The notes beneath the pieces are model-generated. The model did no database searches and was not told where the DNA came from. It worked only from the letters and a program-made list of their open reading frames with translations. Position numbers and translations under genes: made by a program. From Niabella sp. (lineage in GTDB: Bacteria; Bacteroidota; Bacteroidia; Chitinophagales; Chitinophagaceae), in contig NZ_JASLGT010000032.1 of assembly GCF_030150205.1 (NCBI RefSeq), positions 1 to 64,000 of the forward strand: a DNA stretch of 64,000 nucleotides. Reading direction: 5' to 3'. The stretch's first letter is position 1. Each line of letters starts with the position of its first letter. Below, one piece after another: positions 44,522 through 52,834 of this stretch.

Positions 44522-45829
44522 CTATTGAGGAACCGCTGAATGTTCAGATCTGATCAGGTTTACTTCCCGTATATGTTGACTCAATGTTTGGGTTTGATCC
44601 CGGTAAGTGACGGCCGTTGCTGCCTTTGAGCCGGTGTACACGCCATTCATAAACACACAGTCGGCGATGGGTGATTTTACCTCAATCAACGCCAGGCCAT
44701 CACCGGTGATATTGGATATATAGATATGGTGGATCTTATATGCGGTGGCAGCTTTCCCATAACCGGTATTCCCCAGCAGAACCGTATAAGGGCTGCCTTT
44801 ATAGGGCGGCGGAATTTCAGGATCGGCAACGGTAGTAACGCCGTTGATAAACACATGATGAATGCTGGCGCTGTCACTGGCGCGGAGCGCCACCCCGGTA
44901 TAATTGGTTTTGATATTGCTGATATGAATGTGCTCAATATCATCCGCGGAGTCCCTGTGCAGGGTGGAGGTAACCTGGTATGATTGCAGGTTGCCATTTG
45001 AATGATACGCAGCTCCCAGGTCAAGGGCAGAGAGTGCGATACAATCGTCGCCATTGATCCCGGTTATATTCCTGATCTGGAAATATTTGCATCCCTCCCT
45101 CAGATCGATGGCGTCATTGTTGTAAGTGGTAACTTTTTCTCCCCTTATCCACCGGAACTGCGGAGTAAAGAAGCTTAGATCCGAAAGCTCCGCATGATGT
45201 ACGCGTTCAAACGTTACGGCCCAGGAATGGGCGTGCTCAAAGTGGATGTTTTTAAGTTTGAAGCCGTCTACATAGGCCATCAGGATCATAAAGTTCCGCC
45301 AGTCGGACAGCTGTTTTCTTCCGGGCTTCCCGGCATCGCTTCCATAACTGATCCGTTCCTTACTGTGATTGGCGTCATAGGCAGAAACCAGCCGGCGCAA
45401 CCCGTCGCCGGTAGCCCTTGGATTGTTGGCTCCCTTCAGTATCACATTACCGATGCCGATAAGCGCAATATTTTTATTCCATACCGGGTGCGCTGTACCT
45501 TCCCCTACATTATCACTGCGGAACATATTGTCACGGCAGCTGTCTGACAATTGAAGCACGCAATTGTCCAACAGGATGGTCATCCCGGAGGGCACCAAAA
45601 TGGCCTGGTCAATTTTCCAGATAGCGGTGCCATTGGCATTAAATGAAGGAATGGTAATGGTATTCGTGTACCTGGCGGCCTTGCGGATCGCTTTCTGGAT
45701 CCGTTCGGTATCGGTTCCTTTAAAATCATTGGGGGTAACGGGCAACGCCGCGGATGCGTTCGCTGCAAAGAACCCCAGCAACATTCCTGTATAGACGAAT
45801 CTTAGCAGGTTCCGGTATTTCATGTGCAA
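44522..45829 (-). CDS. GH28-like right-handed beta-helix protein (putative pectin-type glycosidase)
   Basis: 435-residue secreted protein (signal peptide about 1-27, ANASA). The sequence has repeated parallel-beta-helix coils (IALIGIGNVILKG, FKLKNIHFEHAHSW, IEHIHISNIKTNYTGVALRAS). Of the GH28 signatures, NNDAID stands in for NTDGID (near 240) and NGDDCIAL is intact (near 259), but the GHG loop is not found and RIK is only suggested by ALRAS. It therefore resembles polygalacturonase/rhamnogalacturonase folds without the full catalytic set. It converges on the sugar operon. A role in rhamnogalacturonan breakdown would fit the rhamnosidases, but an exo-acting or non-hydrolytic role is possible. 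Confidence 0.68.
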   Translation of the reverse strand: MHMKYRNLLRFVYTGMLLGFFAANASAALPVTPNDFKGTDTERIQKAIRKAARYTNTITIPSFNANGTAIWKIDQAILVPSGMTILLDNCVLQLSDSCRDNMFRSDNVGEGTAHPVWNKNIALIGIGNVILKGANNPRATGDGLRRLVSAYDANHSKERISYGSDAGKPGRKQLSDWRNFMILMAYVDGFKLKNIHFEHAHSWAVTFERVHHAELSDLSFFTPQFRWIRGEKVTTYNNDAIDLREGCKYFQIRNITGINGDDCIALSALDLGAAYHSNGNLQSYQVTSTLHRDSADDIEHIHISNIKTNYTGVALRASDSASIHHVFINGVTTVADPEIPPPYKGSPYTVLLGNTGYGKAATAYKIHHIYISNITGDGLALIEVKSPIADCVFMNGVYTGSKAATAVTYRDQTQTLSQHIREVNLIRSEHSAVPQ

Positions 45830-46039
45830 TTCGTTTTAAAAATCTGCTGCGAATTTATTGCAAAACAGGATAGCATCGATGGATCTGTTAAATGGATACG
45901 ACGGATGTTGCCGTCATCCCGGGTACGGGCCGCATATGTACGGCCGGCCGAACCCTGCAGCAGTGAACCTGTCCGTCGCTAAAAAATAAATTGAATCAGT
46001 TTTGGATAAGTAATTCGTTTTTTGCAACTTTGTTGCGAT
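45830..46039 (+). promoter_or_regulatory. Promoter and candidate operator of the first metal operon
   Basis: TTG at 46002-46004 and CAACTTTG at 46025-46032 (one base off TAnnTTTG) are separated by 20 bp, which fits a Bacteroidota promoter. The palindrome GCAAC-TTT-GTTGC (46024-46036) covers the -7 box, so a repressor bound here would block initiation. The upstream part (45830-46001) has no gene on either strand that I can support; the minus-strand GH28-like gene reads away from it. Confidence 0.5.
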
Positions 46040-46399
46040 TTGAGAAAAGCCGGCTTCTATATCATCCTGCTGCGCTGTAAATTATCGGCAGCGATGTTTG
46101 CACTGATCCTGCTTTGCTCATTTTCCATGCAGCTGCTGCACCAGCATCATTATGAAAACAAAGTGATGTTGGAAAAAAAAGAAGCGCTGGTAAAAATGAT
46201 CGCAGACCATTGTAAGATCTGCGATCAGATTCAGCACGGCGTTTCCTATGATGGATCCGTTCCGGATATTCAGATAGCGACTCCCATTGCGGCCATACCG
46301 GTGCATGGCGGACGCTATTATATCGGTTTTTATAAATTTACCTTACAGGGGTTTACCAATAAAGGTCCGCCGGCTGCCATGGCCACTGCTATTGTTTAA
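46040..46399 (+). CDS. Small secreted/membrane protein with HxHH and CxxC motifs
   Basis: Hypothetical protein of about 119 residues (TTG start at 46040) or 101 residues (ATG 46094). One hydrophobic segment (MFALILLCSFSMQLL) is followed by HQHH, then DHCKICDQ, and the C-terminus ends near NKGPPAA. The order of hydrophobic segment, His cluster, CxxC and a terminal GPP recalls small proteins, including DUF2946-like ones, that precede metal-related TonB receptors; I infer a metal-binding or metal-sensing role. The start is uncertain: upstream codons RKAGFYIILLRCK look coding, and a TTG at 46022 overlaps the promoter. It is the first gene before the TonB receptor, 96 bp away. Confidence 0.6.
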   Translation: MRKAGFYIILLRCKLSAAMFALILLCSFSMQLLHQHHYENKVMLEKKEALVKMIADHCKICDQIQHGVSYDGSVPDIQIATPIAAIPVHGGRYYIGFYKFTLQGFTNKGPPAAMATAIV

Positions 46400-46495
46400 T
46401 ACATTCCCCACCTACGGGGTGTACCTGTTTTCCCTATTCCCAATTTAATGAAAAGATAAACGCGGGCGTTTGCCGGGTTTATTGCATTTCTGTAT

Positions 46496-48904
46496 ATGAA
46501 ATTTATGCTCCTGCTTTGCTGCGGCATGTTTTGCTGCGTGGCAAATGCGCAGTTATATCAGTTGACCATAACCGTTATCAATAAAGATGAACAACCTGTT
46601 CCCGGCGCTGTAGTGCAGTTGGGAAAGCGTCCTGCGATTCCGGTAGAAGCAGCTCCGGGCGCTTATATATGCAGGCGGTTATCTGCCGGTACTTACCCGC
46701 TCTATTTATCAGGTACCGGTTATCAATCCGTTGCCCGGCATATTACGATTACCGATCGGGATCTTTCGCTGCGCGTGGTGCTGTGCCGGGAAACGCGGCT
46801 TTTGGATGAGGTGATCGTATCTAACAATACAATGGGCCGGCGGAAAAGCGGAACACCGTTAAACCTGGAGATCGTAACCGGCGATGAGCTTCAGAAAAAC
46901 CTGGGCGGAAGCCTTATGCAAAGCCTGGAGCGACTGCCGGGTATAAAGGCCATTGGCATCGGATCCGGGCAATCCAAACCGCTGATCCGGGGCCTCGGAT
47001 TTAACCGGGTGCTGGTGGTAGACCGGGGCATTAGGCATGAGGGACAGCAATGGGGGGGCGATCATGGCCTGGAAATTGATCAGTTTGCCGCGGCGGAAGT
47101 GGAAATCATAAAGGGGCCGGCTTCTGTTGCTTATGGTTCCGATGCAATAGCCGGTGTTATCCGTATACAACCGCCCGCGCTGCCGGCGCCGCACAGCCTG
47201 GGTGGTGATCTGCAAGTGACCGGGAAAACCAATAACGCGTTGTATGGTGGTTCCTTAAATCTCTACGGCCGCAAGCAACGGTGGTTTGCTACCGGAAGGG
47301 TAACCGGCCTCAACTACGGCGATTACCGGGTACCTGCTGCCCGCGTGTATATATACGATTACCCGGTATCCCTGTACAAAAAATATTTAAGAAATACGGC
47401 CGGAGCAGAAACGGCTTTGCATATGAGCACCGGGTATATTTCGGACCGGTTCCGGTCTGTTTTTTACATCAGTAATACATTTAGTAAAAGCGGCTTTTTT
47501 GCCAATGCCCACGGACTGGAACCGAGGGCGGTAGATCCGGCGCTGCACGACCGGAGCAGCCGGGACCTGCAGATGCCGTATCAAAAGGTACGTCATTTTA
47601 AAGCCATCAGCCGGAACGATGTAAGGATGAACGGTCACCACCTGGAATTAGAACTGGGTTATCAGCAGAATTTCCGGCAGGAATACAATGTTTATGTCAA
47701 TCATGGCTTTATGCCACCGGTTTATCCCGCTGCGATGACCATTCCCAAAACACTCGAACGACAGTTTCTTAAACGGGTGTATGCTGTGAACCTTCATGAC
47801 CGGCTGCAGTTGCGGCAACAGGAATTGCAGTTTGGGGTGAATGGAGAGATCCAGGATAATGAGATCAGTGGCTGGAGCTTTTTGGCGCCGGCCTTTGATC
47901 AGCGGACAATTGGCGCGTTTGTATATGACCGGGTGAAGTTGGGTGAACGCATGCTGTTACATGGTGCACTACGATATGATCGCGGCCGGATCCATATGCG
48001 CCGGTACGCCGATTGGTTTGCCTCCCCGCTTATCCGGAACGGGGATACGAACGCTGTTTATGTGGTACGTGCCGAAGAAAACGTCCGGCGTTTTAACAGC
48101 CTTACCGGGTCTGTTGGTGTTACGTATCATACCCGGCAATGGGAGCTGAAAGCCAATATCGGTAAAAGCTTCCGGATGCCCATTGCAAAGGAGCTGGGTG
48201 CCAATGGTATCAATTATCATTATTTCAGCTATGAGCGCGGCAATGCGGACCTTGCCCCGGAAGCATCATACCAGCTGGACGCGGGATGGATGTTTACTAA
48301 AAACAAATGGCGTGTTCAGCTCAATCCGTTCCTCAATTATTTCTCCAATTATATTTATTTAAATCCCACCCCGGATTTTGATTACCTGTATGGCGCGGGT
48401 AACCAGATTTTTGAATACCGGCAAAGCAGGGTATTGCGGTTTGGGGGAGAGCTGGATATCGCCTTTCAGCTCCGGGAAAATTTAAAGGCGGAAGTACTGG
48501 GTGAATACCTGTATGCAGAACAGGTATCCGGCGACAAAAAAGGCTATACGCTGCCGTTTTCACCGCCATCCTCCCTGTTGCTGAATCTTACCTATCAGCC
48601 GGAACTCCCGGAATCTTTTCAACATACTTATTTTTCGGTGGATTACCGCATTACTGCGGCACAACAGCAGGTGGTGCCACCGGAGAAAAAAACACCCGGT
48701 TACCGGTTGATGCATCTGCAGGCAGGAACCGGCATCCGGATAAAACGGCAGGTAGTGCAGCTGCGTATGCAACTGCAAAATGTGTTCAACCTCCGCTACC
48801 TCAATCATACCAGTTTTTACCGGCTGATCGGGTTGCCGGAACAGGGGCGCAACTGGGTATTGGTGGCAAAGATCCCTTTTGATTTTTTAAACAATAAACA
48901 ATAG
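46496..48904 (+). CDS. TonB-dependent receptor, ZnuD-like (metal uptake)
   Basis: 802-residue outer-membrane receptor. A signal peptide (about 1-18) and a short beta-sandwich (about 20-100) precede the plug (about 110-230: SLMQSLERLPGIKAIG, LIRGLGFNRVLVVDRGIRHE, GDHGLEID, GPASVAYGSDAIAG), then a 22-strand-type barrel ending GRNWVLVAKIPFDF. The GDHG..ID element after the plug's GQQW is typical of the zinc/haem ZnuD-like branch and not of SusC. No SusD-type partner follows. Instead it is 2 bp before a His-rich lipoprotein gene, and a second receptor with the same plug lies at 52835. Zinc is the favoured substrate by family and by the COG0523 neighbour; copper is possible. Confidence 0.85.
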   Translation: MKFMLLLCCGMFCCVANAQLYQLTITVINKDEQPVPGAVVQLGKRPAIPVEAAPGAYICRRLSAGTYPLYLSGTGYQSVARHITITDRDLSLRVVLCRETRLLDEVIVSNNTMGRRKSGTPLNLEIVTGDELQKNLGGSLMQSLERLPGIKAIGIGSGQSKPLIRGLGFNRVLVVDRGIRHEGQQWGGDHGLEIDQFAAAEVEIIKGPASVAYGSDAIAGVIRIQPPALPAPHSLGGDLQVTGKTNNALYGGSLNLYGRKQRWFATGRVTGLNYGDYRVPAARVYIYDYPVSLYKKYLRNTAGAETALHMSTGYISDRFRSVFYISNTFSKSGFFANAHGLEPRAVDPALHDRSSRDLQMPYQKVRHFKAISRNDVRMNGHHLELELGYQQNFRQEYNVYVNHGFMPPVYPAAMTIPKTLERQFLKRVYAVNLHDRLQLRQQELQFGVNGEIQDNEISGWSFLAPAFDQRTIGAFVYDRVKLGERMLLHGALRYDRGRIHMRRYADWFASPLIRNGDTNAVYVVRAEENVRRFNSLTGSVGVTYHTRQWELKANIGKSFRMPIAKELGANGINYHYFSYERGNADLAPEASYQLDAGWMFTKNKWRVQLNPFLNYFSNYIYLNPTPDFDYLYGAGNQIFEYRQSRVLRFGGELDIAFQLRENLKAEVLGEYLYAEQVSGDKKGYTLPFSPPSSLLLNLTYQPELPESFQHTYFSVDYRITAAQQQVVPPEKKTPGYRLMHLQAGTGIRIKRQVVQLRMQLQNVFNLRYLNHTSFYRLIGLPEQGRNWVLVAKIPFDFLNNKQ

Positions 48905-48906
48905 AT

Positions 48907-49392
48907 ATGAATCAGACGAAACATTGGAAACGGGTAGCTGCAGGCATCTGTGGGGCGGTATTGTTCGCCGGCTGCTCAAAAGATAAGGACCGCATAAAAG
49001 ATACAGAATATCCTTCGATCGATGTAACAGCGGCGGCGGCGTTTCCCAGGCAATGCAGCGAACTGATAAGAGGGCAACAATTTACCGCTAAAATACTGGT
49101 AGCGGATAATGCAGCATTGGGGTCGGTGAGCATCGATGTACACCACAACTTTGATCATCACAGTCACAGCACCGAGGTAAACACTTGTAGTATGGACCCC
49201 GTAAAAACTCCGGTGAAGCCATTGCTTCTTGTAAAAAGCATACCGGTGCCACCCGGCAACAGCACCTATACTGCTACGGCACAGATTGAGATACCTGCGG
49301 ATGCCGATACCGGCGACTATCATTTTATGATAAAAGTTACCGACAAAGAGGGTTGGCAAACCATCAAAGGCTTAAGTATAAAAATTAAATGA
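48907..49392 (+). CDS. DUF4625-type lipoprotein with dense His cluster
   Basis: 161-residue lipoprotein (lipobox LFAGC, Cys23, then SKDKD, an acidic/basic tail start that could direct surface display). One Ig-like domain (about 38-160) of the DUF4625 type carries VHHNFDHHSHSTE and a nearby Cys: six His within a dozen residues, a likely metal site. It starts 2 bp after the receptor stop, so the two are co-translated. I infer that it collects metal ions at the outer membrane for the receptor; there is no direct evidence in the sequence beyond the His cluster and the gene order. Confidence 0.78.
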   Translation: MNQTKHWKRVAAGICGAVLFAGCSKDKDRIKDTEYPSIDVTAAAAFPRQCSELIRGQQFTAKILVADNAALGSVSIDVHHNFDHHSHSTEVNTCSMDPVKTPVKPLLLVKSIPVPPGNSTYTATAQIEIPADADTGDYHFMIKVTDKEGWQTIKGLSIKIK

Positions 49393-49427
49393 ATCACGGA
49401 AACAATCACCATTTAAAAAATAAACAA

Positions 49428-50114
49428 ATGAAAAAAATAGTATCAGTAATGATGCTTGCAGGCATTGCCGCCGCCGGCGGATGTAAGAAGAAAGAAATTA
49501 TAACAGCGCCCGATAAACCATTTGCCATTACCGGGCATTTTGTAGCAGGTACCAATACCCAGAAAACCGGAAGCAAATACACCAGTGTTTACTTTATCCG
49601 GTTCCTGGAAGGTAACAAGGCATTGTTTATCGCTTCGGCCGCTACCGATCTGGAGGGCACTTACGCTTTAACCGATTCCTCCCTGCTTTTTGAAGTAACC
49701 GGCAGCAATGCCCGTACAGCTAAGTTTACCCTGAACAAAAATAAGCAAATCACATCCGCTTACTACAGCGGTAGCGGTCCCGTGGAATATGAGGCAACGG
49801 CCGAACTATTGCCCATCACCGGTACGAACGAACTGGCTGGAAAAATCTTTAAAGGCGACGAATTTAAAATGGGCGCATCAAGCAACCGTGCCGGGCTGAT
49901 TTATAGTTTTAACAAAGCCGGAGCAAGTACTTATGGTTCCGGAACCGATGCAGGGGCAATTGATAACACGGCAACCAGCTACACGCTTATTGGAGGGAGT
50001 GGCTTTAAATCGGTAAATGGCAGTACCACGGAGCTGGGCTTTGTGTCTGATAAAAGACTCACTGTTTTCAGATCCTCCGGTCTGTTTTATTATGGTACAT
50101 ATGATCAGCAATGA
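49428..50114 (+). CDS. Hypothetical lipoprotein in the metal operon
   Basis: 228-residue lipoprotein (AAAGGC lipobox, Cys19). The frame is open to an ATG at 49389 that overlaps the previous stop, but that adds an Asn/His-rich stretch before the signal; ATG 49428 in the context AAACAAATG is the natural start. The mature part is rich in beta-strand pattern and Thr/Ser/Gly (GTYALTDSSLLFEVTGS, ISAYYSGSGPVEYEAT type segments), suggesting a lipocalin- or meander-like beta fold. I do not recognise a family. Its position between two DUF4625-type proteins suggests a role in the same uptake process. Confidence 0.7.
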   Translation: MKKIVSVMMLAGIAAAGGCKKKEIITAPDKPFAITGHFVAGTNTQKTGSKYTSVYFIRFLEGNKALFIASAATDLEGTYALTDSSLLFEVTGSNARTAKFTLNKNKQITSAYYSGSGPVEYEATAELLPITGTNELAGKIFKGDEFKMGASSNRAGLIYSFNKAGASTYGSGTDAGAIDNTATSYTLIGGSGFKSVNGSTTELGFVSDKRLTVFRSSGLFYYGTYDQQ

Positions 50115-50186
50115 CTTTTGAATGGGGAACATATCCCGGATAATAAACAGGTAAATTTTTTTTAACCAATCATCAACGTAACAATC

Positions 50187-50903
50187 ATGAACAACAAACA
50201 GGTTTTTAGTAAATGGAGTATTCCCGTCTTTCTTTTTATACTGGCCATCAGTGCCTGCAGTAAGGATAAGGAGGTCGTTGCCGGACCAGCTATCAGTCAA
50301 CTGGAATTGGGCAGCGCTAACAGCGGAACCGGCTATCCCGGCGATGACGTGCATATGGAAGCCACCATACAGGCTCCCGGTACCATTGCAGCCATTAGCG
50401 TGCATATTCAACCGGAAAACGGAACGGGCTGGACTTTTGATAAAACCTTTACCGAAGGATATACCGGCTCAAAGAATGCGGCATTTCATGAGCATATCGA
50501 TATCCCGGAAACGGCGGCTCCCGGCGGCTATCGGGTGCAGCTCACGGTTACCGATAAAGCGGGCAATACCGCAAAGGCAGATAGCCGGTTAAGTATTATC
50601 ACAGACCCTTCATTGCCATCCGTTACGGGCTTCGAAGTAGCATATAATAATGCAACGGCCGACCTGCATATAGCGGGCGATATTACAGCCCCTAATAAAA
50701 TTGCCGATATATCATTGGAGATCCATGGAGGAACGTTTGAAAAAGAGTATGCCATCACCGGAGACTATGTGGGTAAACCGGGTTTTCATCTGCATAAACA
50801 TTTTAACCTTTCCGATATACCGTCCGGCCACTTTCATGTGCATCTGAAGATAAAAGATCAGGCCGGAAAAATGCGGGAATGGGAAGGCCATTTTGATAAA
50901 TAA
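50187..50903 (+). CDS. Lipoprotein with two DUF4625-type domains and HxH clusters
   Basis: 238-residue lipoprotein (lipobox AISAC, Cys24, then SKDKE). Two Ig-like domains in a row, about 35-135 and 140-238, each resemble the single domain of the 48907 protein. His pairs lie at matching places: FHEHIDIP in domain 1, and FHLHKHFNLSDIP then GHFHVHLKIKD in domain 2. The repeat of His-X-His on adjacent strands makes a surface metal site likely (inference). It follows the hypothetical lipoprotein by 72 bp and ends the four-gene receptor operon. Confidence 0.78.
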   Translation: MNNKQVFSKWSIPVFLFILAISACSKDKEVVAGPAISQLELGSANSGTGYPGDDVHMEATIQAPGTIAAISVHIQPENGTGWTFDKTFTEGYTGSKNAAFHEHIDIPETAAPGGYRVQLTVTDKAGNTAKADSRLSIITDPSLPSVTGFEVAYNNATADLHIAGDITAPNKIADISLEIHGGTFEKEYAITGDYVGKPGFHLHKHFNLSDIPSGHFHVHLKIKDQAGKMREWEGHFDK

Positions 50904-51303
50904 AGTTATAGAGGGGCTCAATCGTCTTCCATTGGTTATGCCCGGTGTTTATTGCAAAATAGCACCAGGCTGATAACAAACCCCGCGCCGTGCCCTGAAC
51001 GCAACGCTGTAGTTCCGGTTGACCGCACAGGTGTTAAGTTGGATTTCGCGGTTAGATCGCTGCAGTGACGGCACCGGCAAGGGCGTAAGCCTGTACCACA
51101 GGTACGCAGGATACAGCCGCGCTGCGGGAAGCAGGCATAACAACGCAGGGTTGTGGTGCTGATCCTCCTGTAAAAGACTTTTGAGACCCTCTTTTTTTTT
51201 AACAGCACATGCACTGAATATAAACTTGGCTGCATTGCCATTAACGGTAGCGGATATTTATGAAACCGGCAGCCACCGGATTTTTCTCAAAAAACAATGC
51301 ACA
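50904..51303. other. Non-coding gap before the COG0523 GTPase gene
   Basis: 400 bp with no gene I can support. Hairpin CCTG-TACC-ACA-GGTA-(CG)-CAGG at 51090-51110. GACTTTTGA at 51176-51184 fits a -7 box with one mismatch, and TTG at 51151 is 22 bp upstream. The long open frame reaching back to 51181 in phase with the GTPase is not expected to be translated. Confidence 0.4.
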
Positions 51304-52542
51304 ATGGTCAACAACAATAATAATAAAAAATTACCGGTAACGGTACTGAGCGGTTTTCTGGGAGCGGGAAAAACAACCCTGCTCAACCATGTTTTACACA
51401 ACAAACAGGGATTAAAGGTAGCCGTAATCGTAAACGATATGAGTGAGGTGAACCTGGACGCCCGGCTGATCGAAAATCATCTGCCCGGGGCGGAGCAGGA
51501 AAACGCGCTGTCGCGGACGGAGGAAAAATTAGTGGAACTAAGCAACGGCTGTATTTGCTGTACGCTGCGTGAAGACCTGATGCTGGAGGTAGAGAAACTC
51601 GCCAGGGAGGAACGGTTTGATTACCTGCTCATCGAAAGCTCCGGCATCAGCGAACCCATACCCGTGGCACAAACCTTCTCCTACAGCGATGAAGAAAACG
51701 GTATCGATCTTTCCCGGTTCAGCTATATCGACACCATGGTTACCGTAGTGGATTGCTTTAATTTTTTTAAAGATTTTAGTACAGAGGCTTTATTGAAAGA
51801 CCGCGCGCTAACGGATATGGAGGGGGACAACCGCACCATTGTCAATCTACTGACCGACCAGGTAGAATTTGCAAATGTCATCATCCTGAATAAAACCGAC
51901 CTGGTGACCGCACATACCGCCGGTCTCCTGGAGGCCACCCTTCAAAAGCTAAACCCGGGGGCGCGGATCATTCGTTCCGGTTTTGGTAGGGTAGATCCTG
52001 CCGCCATATTGAATACCGGCTTGTTTGATTTTGAAGAAGCCCAAACCGCGGCCGGCTGGCAAAAGGAACTGGAGGCAGCACAACACATCCCCGAAACCCA
52101 GGAATACGGCATCAGCTCCTTTGTGTTCCGCAGGCAGCGGCCCTTTCATCCGGAGCGGTTCTGGAATTATTTAAACACGCAATACCCGCAGGGGATCATT
52201 CGTGCCAAAGGTCTGTTCTGGCTGGCATCAAGGCCCGGTGACGCCCTGAATTTTTCACAGGCCGGCGGTTCTTCCCGTATAGAAAAAGCAGGGATATGGT
52301 GGAGTAGTATGCCTTACAATGAACGCATGCGTTATCCGTCTTATGTATATAACCGGGACGCAATTGAGGCACGCTGGAGTAAGCAATGGGGCGACCGGAT
52401 GAACGAACTGGTATTTATCGGCCAGGATTTGGATAAAACGCAGCTTACGGCGGACCTGGAACAATGTTTACTACAGGATACGGAATTGTATCTGTTCACG
52501 ACAAAGGCCCGGTTCAGCGATCCGTTTCCCTGCAATATTTAA
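51304..52542 (+). CDS. COG0523 (CobW/ZigA-type) GTPase metallochaperone
   Basis: 412-residue G3E-family GTPase. The P-loop GFLGAGKTT is at about 17-25, the metal-binding GCICCTLRED motif (CxCC) at about 82-91, LIESSGISEP follows, and the G4-type motif LNKTD is near 197. A CobW C-terminal domain (about 285-400) ends the protein. Family members use GTP to hand Zn2+ (or Co2+/Fe) to client proteins, often when zinc is scarce. ATG 51304 was chosen because it places the P-loop at the normal distance, with an unusual Asn run (NNNNN) before it; an in-frame ATG upstream adds 41 unrelated residues. It lies between the two ZnuD-like receptors, which supports a zinc-scarcity regulon. Confidence 0.9.
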   Translation: MVNNNNNKKLPVTVLSGFLGAGKTTLLNHVLHNKQGLKVAVIVNDMSEVNLDARLIENHLPGAEQENALSRTEEKLVELSNGCICCTLREDLMLEVEKLAREERFDYLLIESSGISEPIPVAQTFSYSDEENGIDLSRFSYIDTMVTVVDCFNFFKDFSTEALLKDRALTDMEGDNRTIVNLLTDQVEFANVIILNKTDLVTAHTAGLLEATLQKLNPGARIIRSGFGRVDPAAILNTGLFDFEEAQTAAGWQKELEAAQHIPETQEYGISSFVFRRQRPFHPERFWNYLNTQYPQGIIRAKGLFWLASRPGDALNFSQAGGSSRIEKAGIWWSSMPYNERMRYPSYVYNRDAIEARWSKQWGDRMNELVFIGQDLDKTQLTADLEQCLLQDTELYLFTTKARFSDPFPCNI

Positions 52543-52690
52543 AACAGGCATTTTGAGTGTGCTATTGCATTCACAGAGCGGGTGGCCGCTGGTAACCCCT
52601 GGAGTTCCGTTATTCCCGCACTTTTCAGAATAAGGAGGAAACAGTGCCGGCGTTCTTTACCCCGGGCAGAAAATAATTCCGGAAAATTGT

Positions 52691-52720
52691 TTGTTAGACT
52701 AATCTAACTTTATATTTTTG
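52691..52720 (+). promoter_or_regulatory. Promoter with internal palindrome upstream of the second TonB receptor
   Basis: TTG (52691-52693), a 19-bp spacer, then a perfect TATTTTTG -7 box (52713-52720): the best promoter match in the window. The spacer contains GTTAGA-CTAA-TCTAAC (52693-52708), an exact 6+6 palindrome placed where a repressor would exclude RNA polymerase. The half-site resembles DtxR/MntR-type operators more than known Zur boxes, but this is a guess. Confidence 0.65.
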
Positions 52721-52834
52721 CTGATGAAATAAATTTTTATTGCTTTCTTGTTGAAAGCATAGGTACGACCCTGCAGGTGGGGTGGGCAGATAAATGTTGG
52801 CTGCTGCCCGTTATTACATATTTAAAAGCGTGGT

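Noticed and set aside
50904..51303. Cobalamin-type riboswitch upstream of the CobW-like gene
   Set aside because: I looked for the conserved B12-box elements and did not find them; only a small hairpin is present. COG0523 proteins are also usually not cobalamin genes.
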